Virus record (IMG/VR): IMGVR_UViG_3300046665_000548
Location: 372,001-436,000 of that record
DNA from: a virus
DNA length: 64,000 nt
Direction: 5' to 3' (one strand)
In this document: one piece after another, positions 46,515 through 58,200 of the stretch
Layout of the letters: each line of letters starts with the position of its first letter
How positions within the stretch are numbered: position 1 is the stretch's first letter
The notes under the pieces: generated by a model
Databases searched by the model: none
Told to the model about the DNA's origin: nothing
What the model saw: only the letters and a program-made list of their open reading frames with translations
Position numbers and translations under genes: made by a program

Positions 46515-46560
46515 AAAAAAACCTCCTCTAACGTATGGGTTAGCATACATCGAGGAGGTT
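46515..46560 (-). terminator. Terminator hairpin containing the next gene's ribosome site
   Basis: On the minus strand AACCTCCTC and GAGGAGGTT form a perfect 9-bp stem (46520-46528 with 46552-46560). Its loop holds a second 5-bp stem (GTATG/CATAC), and a run of T follows directly. This is a good intrinsic terminator for the fibre genes upstream. The 3' arm is also the ribosome site of the gene starting at 46514, so read-through transcripts would be poorly translated. Confidence 0.7.
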
Positions 46561-46585
46561 CAAGAGTCGAAATATTTTGACCGTC

Positions 46586-47476
46586 TTAGTAGACAGTCCA
46601 AGCCTGATTCACCGCGAAAGTGGGTGCGGCAATTCCGGTTAGCGTCGATGTGCAGCGATACACGTCAAACAGAGCGCTTGTGCCGGTACCAACCGTGTCC
46701 GCTCCGCCCGTGTGCTGATCCTGCAAGTTGATCTGAATACGGAAGCCTGAGCCGTTGCCGCCATTCGTTCCAACGTAGTTCAAGCGGTTCACGTAGACCA
46801 GCATGTCGTTCGTTGCGTAAGCGCCGGTACCGACATCTGTGCCATTGACCATGATCGACTGTGCGGAAGGCATCTGGTAATAACCGTACGAGGTCAGAGT
46901 ACCCGCTGTTCCGCTTCTAGAAGAAGTATTGGCACCGATTGTGATCGTTCCAACGCTCGAAAAGATAGTTGACCATACAGTGTCCTGTCCGGTACCGGCA
47001 GGCTGTGACATGCGGATACGAATCTGACCACCAGAGTTGAAGAAGAACCGGGCCGAATCTTCATTCGTCCAGGTCACGTCAACGACGGTCGAAATATTCG
47101 TGCCCCAAGAACCACTGCGAACAGACGATCCCGCGCTAGATGCGAGGGTCATGTCCGAAGTAGCAGCGGTCAGACGGTTGGTATCAATGGCCGTAATATT
47201 CGAAGCCAAGCTAGAAAGAATAGATGCGCGGCCTGTGGTGGCTGGAGCCGTATACGTTGAGCCCGAACCCTGGTGGGTGGCACATGCGTTGTACATGTTA
47301 GTCAATGCTGCCCAATGAGCAGCATTGATTGTTCCACCAGCAGATACTGCGGCCTGTGAATATGTCGTCTGTCCATAGCCACGGTCTCCGGTACCGGTGC
47401 CATAGATCGTGCGGACAGTCGAAAGATAGTTGTTTAGGTCTGCCGCAGTAATAAGAGAACCGGTAGCGTAAGTCAT
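46586..47476 (-). CDS. Tail fibre or collar structural protein
   Basis: This 296-residue protein is rich in Gly, Ser, Thr and Asn, and has the structural pattern DRGYGQTTYSQAAVSAGGTI near residues 31-50, followed by HWAALTNMYNACATHQ. The composition and these segments match fibre-like virion proteins of alphaproteobacterial and marine phages. It lies directly after the other fibre gene (adjacent stop and start) and before a strong terminator. It probably contacts the host surface or decorates the neck. Confidence 0.7.
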   Translation of the reverse strand: MTYATGSLITAADLNNYLSTVRTIYGTGTGDRGYGQTTYSQAAVSAGGTINAAHWAALTNMYNACATHQGSGSTYTAPATTGRASILSSLASNITAIDTNRLTAATSDMTLASSAGSSVRSGSWGTNISTVVDVTWTNEDSARFFFNSGGQIRIRMSQPAGTGQDTVWSTIFSSVGTITIGANTSSRSGTAGTLTSYGYYQMPSAQSIMVNGTDVGTGAYATNDMLVYVNRLNYVGTNGGNGSGFRIQINLQDQHTGGADTVGTGTSALFDVYRCTSTLTGIAAPTFAVNQAWTVY

Positions 47477-48427
47477 TTAGCGCACTCCACTCAGTACGAT
47501 TTCCACGAGTCCAACTTCTTCGCTCGTCTTGTCAGCGAGCGCGCGCCCGAGAACCATGTGAGCATTGAAGCCAGGGCGGATCGTGTCGCGAACAACCATC
47601 GCAACGCCTGGGACAGAAGAGCTTACGAGACGGTCGCCCTTCTTTACTGGGCCGATAACCTTACAAGGGACGCGGCCGAGCAGAGCGATATAGGGATGGG
47701 TTTCATCCGTACCGGCCTTGGCATTCAGCTTGAAGGCAGGCTTGGTCGAAACGACGCCGAAGATAGCTCCGGAGAATTCGCCACGGGTAAGCTGAATTTC
47801 CTTGTCGCCGCCGATTTCAACAACGTCGCCCGCAACCATGGGCTCAGAAGCAGCATAACGCTCAGCAACGTCGGCGTATTCGGCGGATGTTGCGCGGCCA
47901 GCCATTTCGTAATCGTTCGGGTCGGTAGCCATGGTCATACCGGTGTCGATACCGCTGGGGAATCGAGCAGCCAGGACGTAGGAAACGCCTTCAACTGTAA
48001 TGTTGGCGGGGAGCTTGTTGTAAGCAATGGCGGAGTGAGACCAGATCGTGATGATGCGGCCTTCCGACAGCATACCAGCGATAGTCCAAGTTTCCGAACC
48101 GTTATTGATGACTACGCCGAAAGCACCGGAAGCGCGAGTGCCGCCAATGTTAACGAGGCCCGATCCGAAGGTGTGCCAAGCAGCACCATCGTAAAACTTC
48201 ATGGTACCGGTAGAGGTGTCGTACCAGATTTGGCCCGGTGTTGGCAGTGCTGGCGCGGAAGCGTTCGCAAAGTTCTCAAGCAGGTAAACAAAGTTCTGGG
48301 CAAAGGCTAGACCGTAGTTGACGGCACCACGACCAACGAGCGACACCGAGGTGGCTGACGTATCGATGGTTTGGTCAGCAACTGTGACCAGTGTAGTTCC
48401 GTTCGACTTTTTAACGGTATAGGACAT
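47477..48427 (-). CDS. Tail fibre protein with C-terminal processing-like domain
   Basis: This 316-residue protein has the short module TPGQIWYDTSTGTMKFYDGA (about 63-83), common in phage fibres. Its C-terminal domain, from about residue 200 (GDVVEIGGDKEIQLTRG, then LGRVPCKVIGPVKKGDRLVS), resembles the G2-type domain used for fibre trimerisation. An exact TATAAATA late promoter and AGGAG precede the ATG. It is probably a trimeric fibre. Confidence 0.75.
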   Translation of the reverse strand: MSYTVKKSNGTTLVTVADQTIDTSATSVSLVGRGAVNYGLAFAQNFVYLLENFANASAPALPTPGQIWYDTSTGTMKFYDGAAWHTFGSGLVNIGGTRASGAFGVVINNGSETWTIAGMLSEGRIITIWSHSAIAYNKLPANITVEGVSYVLAARFPSGIDTGMTMATDPNDYEMAGRATSAEYADVAERYAASEPMVAGDVVEIGGDKEIQLTRGEFSGAIFGVVSTKPAFKLNAKAGTDETHPYIALLGRVPCKVIGPVKKGDRLVSSSVPGVAMVVRDTIRPGFNAHMVLGRALADKTSEEVGLVEIVLSGVR

Positions 48428-48473
48428 ATGAAAAGTCTCCTATAGCAATAGAGTCGCGTGGCGACGTTTGGTG

Positions 48474-48481
48474 TATTTATA
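48474..48481 (-). promoter_or_regulatory. Late promoter -10 element (exact TATAAATA)
   Basis: This is a perfect match to the T4 late promoter, 46 bases before the fibre ATG at 48427. The leader contains a normal AGGAG ribosome site. It is the best late promoter in the window. Confidence 0.65.
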
Positions 48482-48511
48482 TAACCGGCTTTAGACCAGT
48501 TTTTGCGATGA

Positions 48512-49099
48512 TTAGGTCAAGTATATCCGAAGAGTATACACAACTTCAATTGAGCGATTCAGCGATTTCTGCACGGGATGAAAGATCACGTGCGTTAAAA
48601 GCTTTCCTGCGCCCGCAGTAGTGTTAAATGCCTTTAGACCAAGCTCGTCAAAGACGAAATCACTCTCAGTAGAACTTGCGTCGTCAAATAATTCTTGACC
48701 AGATGGCTCGTTGTAATCAAGCAAGCACGTTATGATAACATCGCTATACACGTTGTTTTCAGAGTGTTGCACACGGATAAAGTTGTGCGATCTGTCGTTA
48801 TTAAGGGGACTTTGATCGTTGATGATCTTTGAATACGTCTGGTTATACAGTCGTGCGTCCGACCCTACCACGTTGGGAGGGAAGTACGTGATTGCGCCAA
48901 TACCGGAAACGGTAGATGCGCCATTTCCGAATACCATTTCATGAAGATTGCCAGATGAGCGATTGGCAAGACTGAGCGCCAGAGCCTCGGACATGTTCTC
49001 GAAATGAATAGCATTCTTCTTGTCTACCAGCACCTCATGAGTGTTGGCGTCACGGATTAAGACGTGACCTTCTATCGAGTTATTCACCTTTGTCAGCAT
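48512..49099 (-). CDS. Virion structural protein, 195 residues
   Basis: This protein starts MLTKVNNSIEGHVLIRDANT (the ATG at 49099 is preferred to one five codons upstream) and contains DKKNAIHFENMSEALALSLA and HEMVFGNGAS. This is a conserved arrangement in T4-like phages where the gene lies among tail fibre genes. The N-terminal GHVLIRDANTHEVLVDKKN is echoed by the 55-residue gene upstream, which overlaps it by 20 bases. Confidence 0.7.
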   Translation of the reverse strand: MLTKVNNSIEGHVLIRDANTHEVLVDKKNAIHFENMSEALALSLANRSSGNLHEMVFGNGASTVSGIGAITYFPPNVVGSDARLYNQTYSKIINDQSPLNNDRSHNFIRVQHSENNVYSDVIITCLLDYNEPSGQELFDDASSTESDFVFDELGLKAFNTTAGAGKLLTHVIFHPVQKSLNRSIEVVYTLRIYLT

Positions 49100-49247
49100 G
49101 GCTCGATTCTTCAAGTTGGACCTGTTGAGCCACAGTGCCGCGCTGATTGACTAGTATTTTCCCAGTATCTACATCGCGAATGAGAAGATGGCCAACTACT
49201 GTTGGCCTCGTCTCTTCAAATTCTTCCGGATTAAAGACGTTGTTCAT
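49080..49247 (-). CDS. Small protein related to its neighbour's N-terminus
   Basis: This 55-residue product starts MNNVFNPEEFEETRPTVV and has GHLLIRDVDTGKILVNQRG, parallel to GHVLIRDANTHEVLVDKKN of the next gene. It looks like a single short beta module, duplicated from or giving rise to the start of that protein. Two late-promoter-like elements lie just upstream. It is too short to appear as a long frame but has a clear gene context. Confidence 0.65.
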   Translation of the reverse strand: MNNVFNPEEFEETRPTVVGHLLIRDVDTGKILVNQRGTVAQQVQLEESSHADKGE

Positions 49248-49259
49248 GTGACCCAATGA

Positions 49260-49276
49260 TATTTAGAGTATTTATT
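49260..49276 (-). promoter_or_regulatory. Tandem late promoter-like elements
   Basis: AATAAATA (49269-49276) and CTAAATA (49260-49266) lie in a row before the ATG at 49247. Either could serve as the late -10 element for the 55- and 195-residue genes, after the end of the giant gene. Confidence 0.5.
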
Positions 49277-49286
49277 ATAAGCGATT

Positions 49287-52200
49287 TTAATCGACCACCT
49301 CTGACCAGAAACCGCCCTCTTCCTTGATCATGAAGGGAGATCGTTCGTAGGCGGACGGAACTGCATGGCGCACTACGGAACCGGCCAAGTGAACGGTGGC
49401 AGGTGCAGATTGTGCCAGCAGGATTTTCGATCCAGCTTCGGGAGCTTCATTCAGGGTAATCAAGAGGTCAGAACCGTTCCGCGAGGCGGAGAAGTGTAGA
49501 CCAAAGTTGAGAGCAGTCGTAGTTCCAGATACATCTACTACTGATACCTCAATGTTGCCATTGATGTCAGCATTTTGTAGCGGATATTCTGTGGTTGTGC
49601 CGTTGGAAGAGTAAACAGAAAGGTTTCGCTGCTCTTCGCCAACACGAGTTGCTAGGGTACCACGGCGCAAGTCTGTCAGCGTCGCAGTATTGTTGTTTTG
49701 GTCGATGTTGTAATACTCGATGCGCTCGCCGTTGATCCAGATTACGCCGGGAGAACCGTCATAAGGCTGAGGCAACGCCTGAGGAGGCATCAGGAAGTTC
49801 GATACCTTGTAGGGGTTCAAATGGACGGTGATCGTGTCCGAATCATCGGTCAGATCGTCCACGAGGGTGCCCGTGCGCTGGTAAGACAACTCGATCACAT
49901 CCCAAGTTCCGTTCATCTTATAAACGCTGCGCATGCCAAACTCGGTCTTTTCGACGGCAGGAACCGTCGATTCGAGCCTGAAGGTGTCGATAGGCGCAAC
50001 GTCCCAGTCTGCCGAGAACGCAAGGTCGCCCATGAGGCCAAGGCCAGACTGCTTCGTCATGGCAACCCATTCGTTAGGCAGGCGAGCCGGATTACCGGTA
50101 AAGGCCATAACAACGATCTTGTCCGAGGCGATCTGGGTGCCTGGGATGTAGACCAGGGTTCCGCCAGAATCCGTGAACATGAACGAGTCATGATCGTACG
50201 AATCCCAACCGCCTGAATCGAAATCGTAGTTCGACAGAATACGGTCATCAATTGGGCTAGCAGAGAATTCTAATCCTGGTGTCAAGAACTTGCCGTTCTT
50301 AGTAACCAGCAGATAGTCGATGCTTGGTACCTTGAATGGGATAAAGTATTCGCTGATGCCAGAACCACGGAAGCTATGGGTCTGGATGCCCATCAGGGCA
50401 GGATTTTCGAAGGTTGTCGAAACAATACGGGTGTTGTCATCTGGTGGGATGACGATATCATACTGATAGGTGTCCCAACCGCTCTGTTTCACATCGTAAT
50501 CTGACTTGGCATACTGCTTCGTAACTGTGAGTACGCCGCCGCTTACGACATAATCGTGATCTTCGAAGATACACACGACTACGCGATTGCTATTGACGGA
50601 CGGACTTGTCTGGACGAGCTTGTCCTGAACAATAACAATTGGAGCAAGATTGTTATTCTGTAGAGCATCGGCAACAGACGTACCGCGAGCGATAGCACCC
50701 GTGTACAATTGGTCATCAATCCAAATCTGAAGGTTGCTGAGATCAGCGACTGGTTTAATGAGCAATTGGCGATGGTTGTTTTCGAAATCGAAACGTCCAT
50801 ATCGGGTAAATGGCGGAGTTAAGCGCACGCCGTTTCCTTCAACAATCGTTCCGATGTGCTCCAATGAGGCTCCTGCTCCGAGAAGAAGTGTACGGTTGGC
50901 GAGGTTCCAGGATTGACCGACGTTGTATGCCAATTCTTCCTGATGAGTACGGGTCATCACAGTAACTTCATTGTCTGACGGCGGACCGTAGACGTTGATG
51001 GTGACCTGCTGACCGACATCCGGAACGGAATCGAGAACGATCTGTGGTCCATTGATGGTGTAGGCATCATCGTCCATAACCACGCCATCGAGAAGAACCT
51101 CGACCGGGCCGACAGGAGCGTCGAAGAGTTCGAACGACGAACCGCCTACACAGTCGAAATAACGCTGTTCGACAATCGCAGAGGTGCCAGCGGACCCAAT
51201 GATGTGAGCCGTGATGACCTTCGGACGAGGAGCGCTCATCTGAACTGTGATTGTGCGAGCAAAGTGGTCGATGGTGTAATCATCGGTCATCTTAAGACGG
51301 ATGCCGTCGCGATAGACAAACACCGACTCTAGGCTCTGGGCTACGTTCTGGTAGCTCAGTTCGATGGTTGCCGAACGGATGTGGGCCGTGCGAACGTACG
51401 CGGTATACTGGTTCGGAGCGCCCTTTACCCACTCAGACTTGACGCGGATCGCTACGTGATCGTTTCCATGTACTGGGACGAACTCTTCCGGGTGCTTGCG
51501 GTCATGGTACGGATCGACCAAGCCGAAGGCCGTGCGGTGGATCGCATACGGGTTATACTGAGTTTCCTCAGCAAGACCGCCGCTGATATCCACATCGCGA
51601 TCAGTGATGATCTCGGTCTCAAGCGGCAGAGTGTCGTACGGTCTGATATCCCAGTCGCGAAGATCGGGTAGATGCGGAACGTAAAGTTCTCCGCCCTCAA
51701 CATCCAAGCCCTTGAAGTTCGTATTGAACAGCGTTTCGACATCCTTCTCGCGCATACCCAGGCGAGGCTCATAGAAAGCGAGCATTCGCGATAGAGCGGA
51801 CGGAGTTTGGAAGCCGCTTACGTTCCAGAGCGTATCGAACGGAATAACGTCCATCGGTGGGTAATCCCAGCCGTAGCCCTGTTCAAGTGGTGTTAGACCC
51901 GGATCAATTCGGTCGAACAGCAGCGAAATGTTAAGGCGACGAACAGGATTGTAGTTCGAATCAGCAGGATCGAAGCTAGCATTGAGATAGTTGTCGTACC
52001 AATTTTTCCACGGCTGCTGATTTTGAAGAACCAGTGCGTCAGCGGCGTTAGAAATCTGAAGCGTGCGATATTCCTGCGTGTCTGGATCGAAGTACAGAGG
52101 CTTGTCAAAATCGGTCACGTGCACCGCTGCAACATCGATATCAGGCGTCAAGATGCGTGAGAAATCACGCGTCTTCAAATGATACGGCTTGACCTCTTCG

Positions 52201-55200
52201 ATGTACGAAAGCAGATTTCCAGTAGGATCGTAGGTCTGAATTGGAGGCTGACCCAGACGCTCGTTGAAATCTCGAACGACGAGGAAGCTGGTCTTGAACG
52301 CCCAATCAACCTGATCCTGCACACTGTGTAGGAAATGGATCATCGAGAAGAACAGTTCATTGATCTCAGCATTCGTCAGAATGAATTGACGAAGAGCATG
52401 AATGATCTGACGCAGTTCCCAGCTTCCATCTCGGTTCACGACATCGGGGAGGTTGATAAATGTCGAACGAGCGAATGGGACACGAGCCGTGTTATTGAAC
52501 TCGTCCGAAAGCCTGATTGTGCCCTTTTCCCGCGCGACTACGACCCAATGATCGCCATCAAAAGCAGTCCACGCCCATCCAGCGCCATCGTTGGCAATGC
52601 GGACGAACACGTTTCTCGGATCGGTGCCTTCGGTGTTATTGCGATCTACCATGGTCGGGTAGGACACAACTGGCGGCTTCGAAGCCGAGTATCCGGTTGC
52701 ATACCAATCGGTGATCGTCCAGAAATCCTGAACGTTGTACGTCTGGGTGTTCTGAATAACGAGGCCCTGAACATCAGAAAGATTGCTAGATGGGCGATAG
52801 AACCATGTAGTCCAGAAGCCACCGGCTGTGGAGTCGTTCTCAATTAGAATTCGGGTACCTTCGGCTGGCGGCTCGAATGTCAAAAGAGTAGCGAGAGCAG
52901 TGCGATCTGCGACCTTGATGTCGAAGTTCGACGCAATTCTCAATAGTTTGTCCGGGTTGAAGCGCTCACCCGGATCAGAGATGGACTGATCAATCTCCCA
53001 AATGCTCCACGTCTTCAACGGCCCGTTGTAGTTTCGCAGAAGCACGCGAGGGCTACGCTTACTGTAATTGAAACGAAGAGTAGTATCGAAATCGAATGCT
53101 ACAGTATCCCAGGTATATCTGTCCCATGGACGGAAGCCGTTGACATAATCTCCATAGAGTTCGAAGAAGTATTCGTGCAGCCCTTCGACCGAATCCGTAG
53201 CAAAGTCATAGCTATTGACGGGCGGCGGCTCGATCAGATCACTTCCCTGCGGCATCGACCAAACCAGCTTCTCGAAAGTCGGCGTCTTGGCCTTCAGGTA
53301 CGACACCGCGCTTGGTCGGTCGAACATGATGTTCGAACGTCCGAGTAGGATGTTCACCATGCCTGTGAACGAAAGGCGGCCTGCGCCGATAGCTCGGGCA
53401 ACCGAGATGTCGAACATGCTCTGGACCGGGCGCATTTCCAATCCAACTCGGTGGCGGGCCGGAACACTTTGATCAGGCGTGCGAACGCGGAACTCGTTGA
53501 AGCCAACAAGACTATCCTGAAGTTTTTTCCAGATAGGAGCAGGCGGAACGGCAGTCTTGTCAGCACGAAGCATGAGTTGCCATTCGTTATGAATGACACC
53601 ATCGTAATCGTCTTTTGCTACCTCGAACTGGAATACCGTTGTCGCATCATTGAGATACTGTTCCAGACCACCCATCAACAGACCGCTGACGGTGATCGGA
53701 GATACCCAAGGAATGTTTTGGCCAATCGGGTCGGTTAGAAGCTGCGAGACCTGACGGGCACTGATCTTGCGGCCAGTAACACCGACTGGCGTTGTAGCGA
53801 CATTGCGCTGCCAGAAATAGTACGCAGTAACCATCTGGTTCGTACGGTTGTCGTACTCCAGCTTCTCCACGTACTGGGCTCCTGGAGCCATGTCTGGGTT
53901 GTCTTCGGCCGGGGCCTCTGTGGTTCGGGTCCACTCATAGATGTCAACCGACGTGTTTGGAGCAAGTTTTGTCCAGTTAGCGACGCGGTAATCAATTTCT
54001 ACCTTGTTGCGAACGATGTCGGTGGAATCCGTGATATCTGTCTGGCATTCGAGATAACGAACTGCCGAGAGGTCCCACCAGAGCATACCAACTTCATTCG
54101 ATCCCCACTGATCGTTCAGACCAATGCTGTAGCGAGCCGGATCATATTCAAGCTTGAAGGTAAGTTCCTTTTCCGCTGCACCAGATATCAAACCAGCAGT
54201 AGGATCAAGTATAGTGATCTTGTCCATCTGCATTGGTTCGGCGGTAAGCGCCATATCGGTTTGCTTCGTAATCAGATCGAAGATCAACGCCGACGACATG
54301 CGGTGAGTTTCAATCTTCCTCGGTTCAGCACGATATACTGCCCAGATATTGCCGTTAAACTTATACGCACCCCAACGCTTCTGTAGTCCGGAGTTGTTCG
54401 GAGTAGCATCGTCCACGTAGACGATCTGGTTAAGCATCGGCGTGAAGCGCGTGAAGAACTGCGTCATCTGGCTAACGGTTGTGAAACGCAGAGAACGGAA
54501 GATAGCCAAAGTCGGCACGGTAACCGAGCCTGGGCTTTCCTCGTAGCTGATACCCTTCTTGCCAGTGCCGTTGATGATGATGCTCGCGGCCGAATCGATC
54601 TCGGCAAGTTCGCAAAATCCTTCAAAGTTAGGCGTCGTGTGGGTATCGCCGCTGATGAGAATGTTCAGACCGAGATCGGCATCCGTGAGATTATGCGGCT
54701 CGGTGAATGTCACACGGAACGTATTCAGCAGAACTGCATCTTCTCGAACGGTATCGATAAAGCGCACTGCGTTGTTCGAAGAGCCGATGGTATAACCCTG
54801 GAGAACGTCCCACGACTTGTCACCACGTCGTTCATACATCCACAGGCGAGAACCGGTGGTGATATCCTTGTTGCCCATGTATAGGGCCGTGAGGTCGGAC
54901 GGACGGAATACGCTGTAATCAACCTCGTCGCGACGAACGTAACCGGCTGTCGGGAGGAATTTCTCAGCGGCCATCGTTGCCGCAGAAACCTTCGGCGTAC
55001 CGTAGGTCGGGAATACCTGCCTTGTGTTAGGAGCCATCTCGACCCAACGAGTGTCAGCCGATCCAAAACCGATAATTCCGTCGTTGCTGTGGGACGAGCC
55101 GAAATCTACATATTGAGGATTGTTGCGGATGTCTGCCGTGATGAGACGGAAGCTAACAAGCGTCTTCTTGTCAATTGCACCATAGCGCCCGACATGCAGA

Positions 55201-58200
55201 CCCCATTCCTCTAAGAAACGAAGATCGCGGTTTTGGTCGATGAAATCAGAACGCGAAAGCTTATTGAAGACGCCAGGAGCGCCCTTCTGCTGGATCATGC
55301 CCTGATAGAATTCGAACTGCGCCGTCTCTGACAATAGCAGATTGTCCAAGTAAGAGCGGTTCTGGTAGCCGACGACGTGACGAGCGTGTTCGCGGAAATC
55401 GCGGTTATCAGCCTTCTCGATTTCGAACATCTCTCGGATATCAGTCGTGGTTTTCTCGAAGTTCGGAACAAGCTCTGCGCCGTTAACGATGTAACCGGGT
55501 GCGTCGCGGCGTCCCTTCCAATCCGACGAGCGCATGCCAAGGAGACGCAGACGTGGTTGTCTAAGATCGAACAAAGGAACGTAAATTACGTCATTGAAGA
55601 TCGTAAGATTGGAGAAGATAATGACATGCTCGGCTTCGCCTACGCGTGCGCGGGCTGCGAACATATTATCAGTTGTAGTGATGATCTTTGTCGTCTCGTC
55701 CAGACGGGAAACGAACGTGGAACGACGCGCAATCGGGCGTCCAGTACGATCTAGAAGACCGTAGACGCCGTTGTGAACATCTTCCAGGCCATAGACGAGG
55801 CCGTGATCGGAAACGAACGTGAGTGAAGATGCGCCAGGGCTGAGGGCGATAAAATTGCCCGGCTGCCACTTCATCTGCGCCCAACTCATGAACGTCTTAG
55901 TTGCAGTGTTCCAGTCCTGAACCTCTGAGGTATCGTCGTCTACTGCATCAAAGACCCATCCGCATTTCTCAAGCCAACGAGAGTAGGAGCGCAAAAACTC
56001 CGCAACATCCTGGATGCTCTCAAACACGGTATCGTACGGAACCATTTCGAGTGTTCCGGTGCCGACATCGGTGACAAATGCTCTTGGAAAGCGCTTGGTA
56101 ACTCCGGGCTCAGCCTTCCAGAATTCTGGTTCGAACTTGCCGCTGGAGGTATGCGAGATGATAGCCTTGTAAGCGGAATCTTCGTGCTCAACAATTCGAT
56201 CAACCGGATAGTAGACGTTCGATTTCCACTCGTAGATTACAGGGTCCTGGCCGATAGAGATCAGAGACTTGGGTCCGTTCTCCTCGCCCGGCTCGACGCA
56301 GAAGTATTCTTTCGAGCCGTCATAACCGACAACCCGATAACCATTTCCTGTCCACTCGATGATCACACCAGAGTAGATCACCTCTCTCAGGGGAGGCGAC
56401 TCGTGGTATAGAACCTCGATATCTTCGTCTGGAATAATACCAAAGTTATCCGCAAACACACGGAGGTTCTTTGGATTGGTGAAGCCAGCCATCTTGTGCG
56501 CAAGACGCACCTCAAGACCGCGCAGAGCTTCGCCAAGTTCTGACGGGGAGCGAGCGTTTGAAATCAGGTATTCCGAAACCCACTGCTGGATACCCGGCAT
56601 GCTTAGCGGTTCGCCGCTGGCTCCGATCTCGCCATGAACGCGGGAAATGTCCGGATTTCGAATTTCTGTTCTATCATAGTTGCGGCTGATGCCGACGCGT
56701 CGGCCATCGCGGGGTAGAATTTGACCGTTGTCGGATACGTCGATCTTTGACCAGCACAGTTCGGTGAACTCAGCCGGACGAATCAGACCAGCGATCATCG
56801 CTTTTGCGAAAGGCCAAGACGATGAATTCAGCCACAGGTTTTCTACAGGACCGTGATCGCCAACTTTCCATGCACGTTTTGCATCGTCGTACGAAGGCGT
56901 ATGTAGGACAATTCCTGCCGCGATGGGGTCGAGCAACGCTCCATCGTCATCGACCGGAAGGATCGAGAGAAGATTAGAACGGACGAAACGGGGGTCAATC
57001 CCTTCACGAGCACCATTGCGGATGATGCCATTTGCGATGTCGCTCCAAAGTCCAGAGTTTCCACGCGTGTATGGAGCGGGGCCGTATTCGGCTTCCCACC
57101 ATGTCGGCTTCGTACTAAAGCCCAGCATCTCCCATGGAACCTGATGAGGACGATCCGTGTCGAAATACCAGCGATAAATCGCTCTCCAGTGGCCCGGCAT
57201 TGAGTTGCCGAACTTGTCGGATACGCCACGATAATTCCAAGTAAAAGGATCGGCTTCCTGATAGCCATCGTTAACGCGGAAATCGAGACCGTTTACCTGC
57301 GCCCAGCGCATGAAAGTAGGCGTGTAGATGTCAACGATTTCATCTCGTGTAAACCGGCGCTTGGCTGCCGAAAATTCTGGGTTTACTGAGGAGTCGGAAT
57401 CTACGGATGCGTTGTTCGGCGGCAGAGAAGCCGAACATGTGCTGGTCTTCTGACGAAGATCACCTCCGTCAGTCAGTGCGGGACGATACGCTCCGTTGAC
57501 ATAATTCCACCAATCGAAAGCGTACTCGAAAGCATCGTCAACCGATTTAAACACGGCTGCGATGTTGTTATAAATGCGCTTCTCAAGCACAAGAATAATA
57601 TCGTCGCGAAGGTCACCGAACGCGGGTGTTCTGCTTCCGTCATGACCACGGATCATTGTCACGTTTGTCGAGAAGCTTGTATCGACCTGAATTTCCGGCT
57701 CGTAACAAGGCAGCAGTCCCATGAAGGCTGCGGTAGGCGGAATGAATGCGCCGGGAATCATCGCAGACAGCGAGAACGGAAAGTCCGGAGTCTTGGCGAG
57801 CGTCATGCGGCTCAGGATGGTGTCAACCCAAAGATCAGCGCCATCCGATACCAGACGATCACCAGTTCTAAGAAGTTCAGAAATCATGCTAACGAATTTG
57901 TTTCGGAACAGGACGTATTCCTTGTCAACGAATCGGATCGAGTCGAACAGATCGAACCGCTTGTCGCTGGCGAGGAGCATAGCCTTGAGCATTGGCGAAC
58001 GATGCTGAACAAGCGTGCGCCCTAGATTGATATCCTTCTTCGAATCGCGGTAGTTGTTAGACGCGTTCGGTGATCCAACAAAATTCTGTTGATTTTGAAT
58101 GATCGTCGTTGTGTGTTCACGCAACTGTGCGCCAGTGATGTAGCTGATGCAGTCATTATCCGCATTGGCACGAAGCTGAGAGGGCACAGAAAATACGCCA

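Noticed and set aside
47558-48310. Plus-strand frame of 250 residues opposite the fibre gene
   Set aside because: The minus-strand fibre protein has late promoter, ribosome site and recognisable modules; this frame has none.
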